Positions 6,058 through 7,468 of a stretch of DNA of 7,468 nt are shown here, piece by piece. How positions within the stretch are numbered: the stretch's first letter is position 1; each line of letters opens with the position of its first letter. A program made the position numbers and the translations under genes. Source of the DNA: Lachnospiraceae bacterium. GTDB taxonomy: Bacteria > Bacillota_A > Clostridia > Lachnospirales > Lachnospiraceae. Below the pieces are notes generated by a model that saw only the letters and a list, made by a program, of their open reading frames with translations, had not been told where the DNA came from and made no database searches. The stretch is from positions 1 to 7,468 of the forward strand of contig CAAFOY010000071.1 of NCBI GenBank assembly GCA_900764695.1, in the 5' to 3' direction.

Positions 6058-6810
6058 ATGGAAAAAGGATTAGTATCAGTTATTACGCCAACATACAATT
6101 GTGCGAAGTTTATAGGGGAAACAATTGAATCTGTTCAGGCACAAACTTATCAGCAATGGGAAATGATCATTGTTGATGATTGCTCGACAGACAATACAAA
6201 AGAAATTGTCGATAAATATATAAAAGAAGATAGTAGAATAAAATATTTTTGCTTAGAAAATAACTCTGGAGCTGCCGTTGCGAGAACAAAAGCAATGGAG
6301 TTGGCAGATGGGGAATATATGGCTTTTTTAGATTCTGATGATATTTGGCCAGAAGAAAAATTGAAAAAGCAATTAGCATTTATGAAAAAGTATGATGTTG
6401 CATTTTCTTGTACAGCGTATGAACAAATTGATGAAAATGGAAAATCGTTAAATAAAATTATAAAGACAGTACCAAAGGCTGATTATAATCGAGTGCTTTT
6501 AGATTGCCCGGTAGGAAATTCTACGGTTATGTACAACGTAGAAAAGATGGGGAAATTTGAAGTCCCTAATATTAGAAAACGAAACGATGATGCTTTGTGG
6601 CTTCAAATGTTAAAAAAAGAAAAATATATTTATGGTATGAGATCGGTACTTATGAAATACCGCATAAGACAAAATTCTATTTCAAGTAATAAATTTAAGG
6701 TAATTAAATATCATTGGATTTTATATAGAGATATAGAACATTTGAGCATAGCCAGAAGTGTTTTTCATATAGCATATTGGTGTGTGATTAAATTGCTAAA
6801 AATTAAGTAA
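6058..6810 (+). CDS. Family 2 glycosyltransferase (TuaG/EpsE-like)
   Basis: A 250-residue GT-A-fold transferase, probably adding the second sugar of the repeat unit on the cytoplasmic face. VSVITPTYNCAKFIGETI (6-23) and IIVDDCSTDNT (37-47) are the nucleotide-binding start of GT2 enzymes. AFLDSDDIW (89-97) contains the metal-binding DxD type motif, and KRNDDALW (174-181) fits the catalytic-base region. A hydrophobic, basic C-terminal tail (ARSVFHIAYWCVIKLLKIK, 232-250) probably touches the membrane, as in TuaG-like transferases. Length agrees with that group. It begins nine bases after PGT2 and ends ten bases before the next gene. The donor and acceptor sugars cannot be read from the sequence. 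Confidence 0.92.
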   Translation: MEKGLVSVITPTYNCAKFIGETIESVQAQTYQQWEMIIVDDCSTDNTKEIVDKYIKEDSRIKYFCLENNSGAAVARTKAMELADGEYMAFLDSDDIWPEEKLKKQLAFMKKYDVAFSCTAYEQIDENGKSLNKIIKTVPKADYNRVLLDCPVGNSTVMYNVEKMGKFEVPNIRKRNDDALWLQMLKKEKYIYGMRSVLMKYRIRQNSISSNKFKVIKYHWILYRDIEHLSIARSVFHIAYWCVIKLLKIK

Positions 6811-6820
6811 GGAAATAAAT

Positions 6821-7468
6821 ATGAAAATATCAGTATTAGTTCCTACGTTAGGAACAAGAGAAAAGGAAATTAGACGATTATTAGAAACACTGGAAAAACA
6901 GTCATATAAAGACTTTGAAATTATATTTGTAACGCAGGATAATCATGAAATTGTAAAAGATATAATTTATAAATATAGTAATTTGGATATAAAGCAAATT
7001 GAAATGAGTGTAAAAGGATTATCACGAGCTAGAAATAGAGGATTAGAGCAGGCATCAGGCGAGATAGTAGTATTATCTGATGATGATTGTTGGTATCCTG
7101 CAAATGCATTTGAAATTGTTGTAAATGCATTTAAAAAAAGACAATGTGCTAAAATTGTATTATCACAGATTTTTGATCCGGAAAAAAATATTCCATATAA
7201 AAATTATACTTCCAACGAAGAGTATGTAAGAAACAAATTACAGCTCATGTCAAAATCGTCTATTGAAGTTGCATTTAAGAAAGATTTAGTGATGAATAAA
7301 AAATTTGATGAACGTTTAGGTTTGGGGAGCGAATTTGTATGTGGAGAAGAAGTGGATTTCCTTTTAAGTAATTATGAAAAAAATGCAATCTTTTATATAC
7401 CAGAGGTAACGGTTTATCATAAAAAGAAAGAAAATGGTAGTAGCAACAAACAAATTATTGCTAAAGGG
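6821..7468 (+). CDS. Family 2 glycosyltransferase, 3' end cut by window
   Basis: The frame is open from ATG 6821 to the last base (216 codons, no stop), so the gene continues beyond the window. A GGAAA site at 6811-6815 precedes the start. The translation begins MKISVLVPTLGTREKEI, a GT2 N-terminal strand with a Gly-Thr-Arg variant in place of the usual Tyr-Asn. KGLSRARNRGLEQASGEI (65-82) and LSDDDCWY (85-92) give the donor-binding and DxD regions (Asp87-89). CGEEVDFLL (174-182) is the likely catalytic-base helix, and IPEVTVYHKKK (193-203) matches the end of the GT domain. Most of the catalytic domain is present. It probably adds a further sugar to the repeat unit; specificity is unknown. This and the preceding gene look more A/T-rich than the dehydratase, as is common for the serotype-specific part of such loci. 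Confidence 0.9.
   Translation, partial: MKISVLVPTLGTREKEIRRLLETLEKQSYKDFEIIFVTQDNHEIVKDIIYKYSNLDIKQIEMSVKGLSRARNRGLEQASGEIVVLSDDDCWYPANAFEIVVNAFKKRQCAKIVLSQIFDPEKNIPYKNYTSNEEYVRNKLQLMSKSSIEVAFKKDLVMNKKFDERLGLGSEFVCGEEVDFLLSNYEKNAIFYIPEVTVYHKKKENGSSNKQIIAKG

Overview
The window is part of a cell-surface polysaccharide biosynthesis locus, with every gene on the + strand. The DNA is AT-rich, ribosome binding sites are strong and purine-rich (AAAAGGAGG, GGGAAGGA, AGGAG), and the protein families are those of capsule/exopolysaccharide clusters of gut Clostridia. I infer a Lachnospiraceae-like Firmicute (Roseburia/Blautia/Dorea type), but nothing here fixes a genus. No RNA gene, CRISPR array or intact insertion sequence was seen.

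Layout. Bases 1-986 hold the 3' part of a PLP-dependent sugar aminotransferase (AT1). It is followed 20 bases later by a phosphoglycosyl transferase gene (PGT1) that loses its family sequence near 1430 and stops at 1471. Bases 1472-1835 have no convincing gene. They hold a long imperfect hairpin, an orphan Shine-Dalgarno sequence, a run of ten G residues and short possible reading frames, and look like a recombination or mobile-element scar. From 1836 a compact six-gene run begins: a membrane-anchored UDP-GlcNAc 4,6-dehydratase of the PglF/WbpM/CapD class (1836-3791), a small protein of unknown function (3837-4100), a second complete aminotransferase (AT2, 4135-5337), a second complete phosphoglycosyl transferase (PGT2, 5365-6048), a family 2 glycosyltransferase (6058-6810), and a second family 2 glycosyltransferase cut by the window end (6821 onward). 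Gaps between these genes are 9-45 bases, so they are probably one operon.

How the genes work together (inference from families). The dehydratase converts UDP-GlcNAc to the 4-keto-6-deoxy sugar and the aminotransferase adds a 4-amino group. The phosphoglycosyl transferase loads the amino sugar phosphate onto undecaprenyl phosphate, and the two glycosyltransferases extend the repeat unit. This is the pgl-like or WcfR/WcfS-like start of a polysaccharide whose first sugar is a 2,4-diamino-2,4,6-trideoxyhexose. No N-acetyltransferase for the 4-amino group is visible, so a free amine (AATGal-like, possibly zwitterionic polymer) is possible.

The most notable point is that the aminotransferase-phosphoglycosyl transferase pair occurs twice, about 4.36 kb apart in the same order. 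The upstream phosphoglycosyl transferase is broken at the scar. The copies are clearly homologous but much diverged, so this looks like two related polysaccharide modules joined by recombination rather than a fresh tandem duplication.
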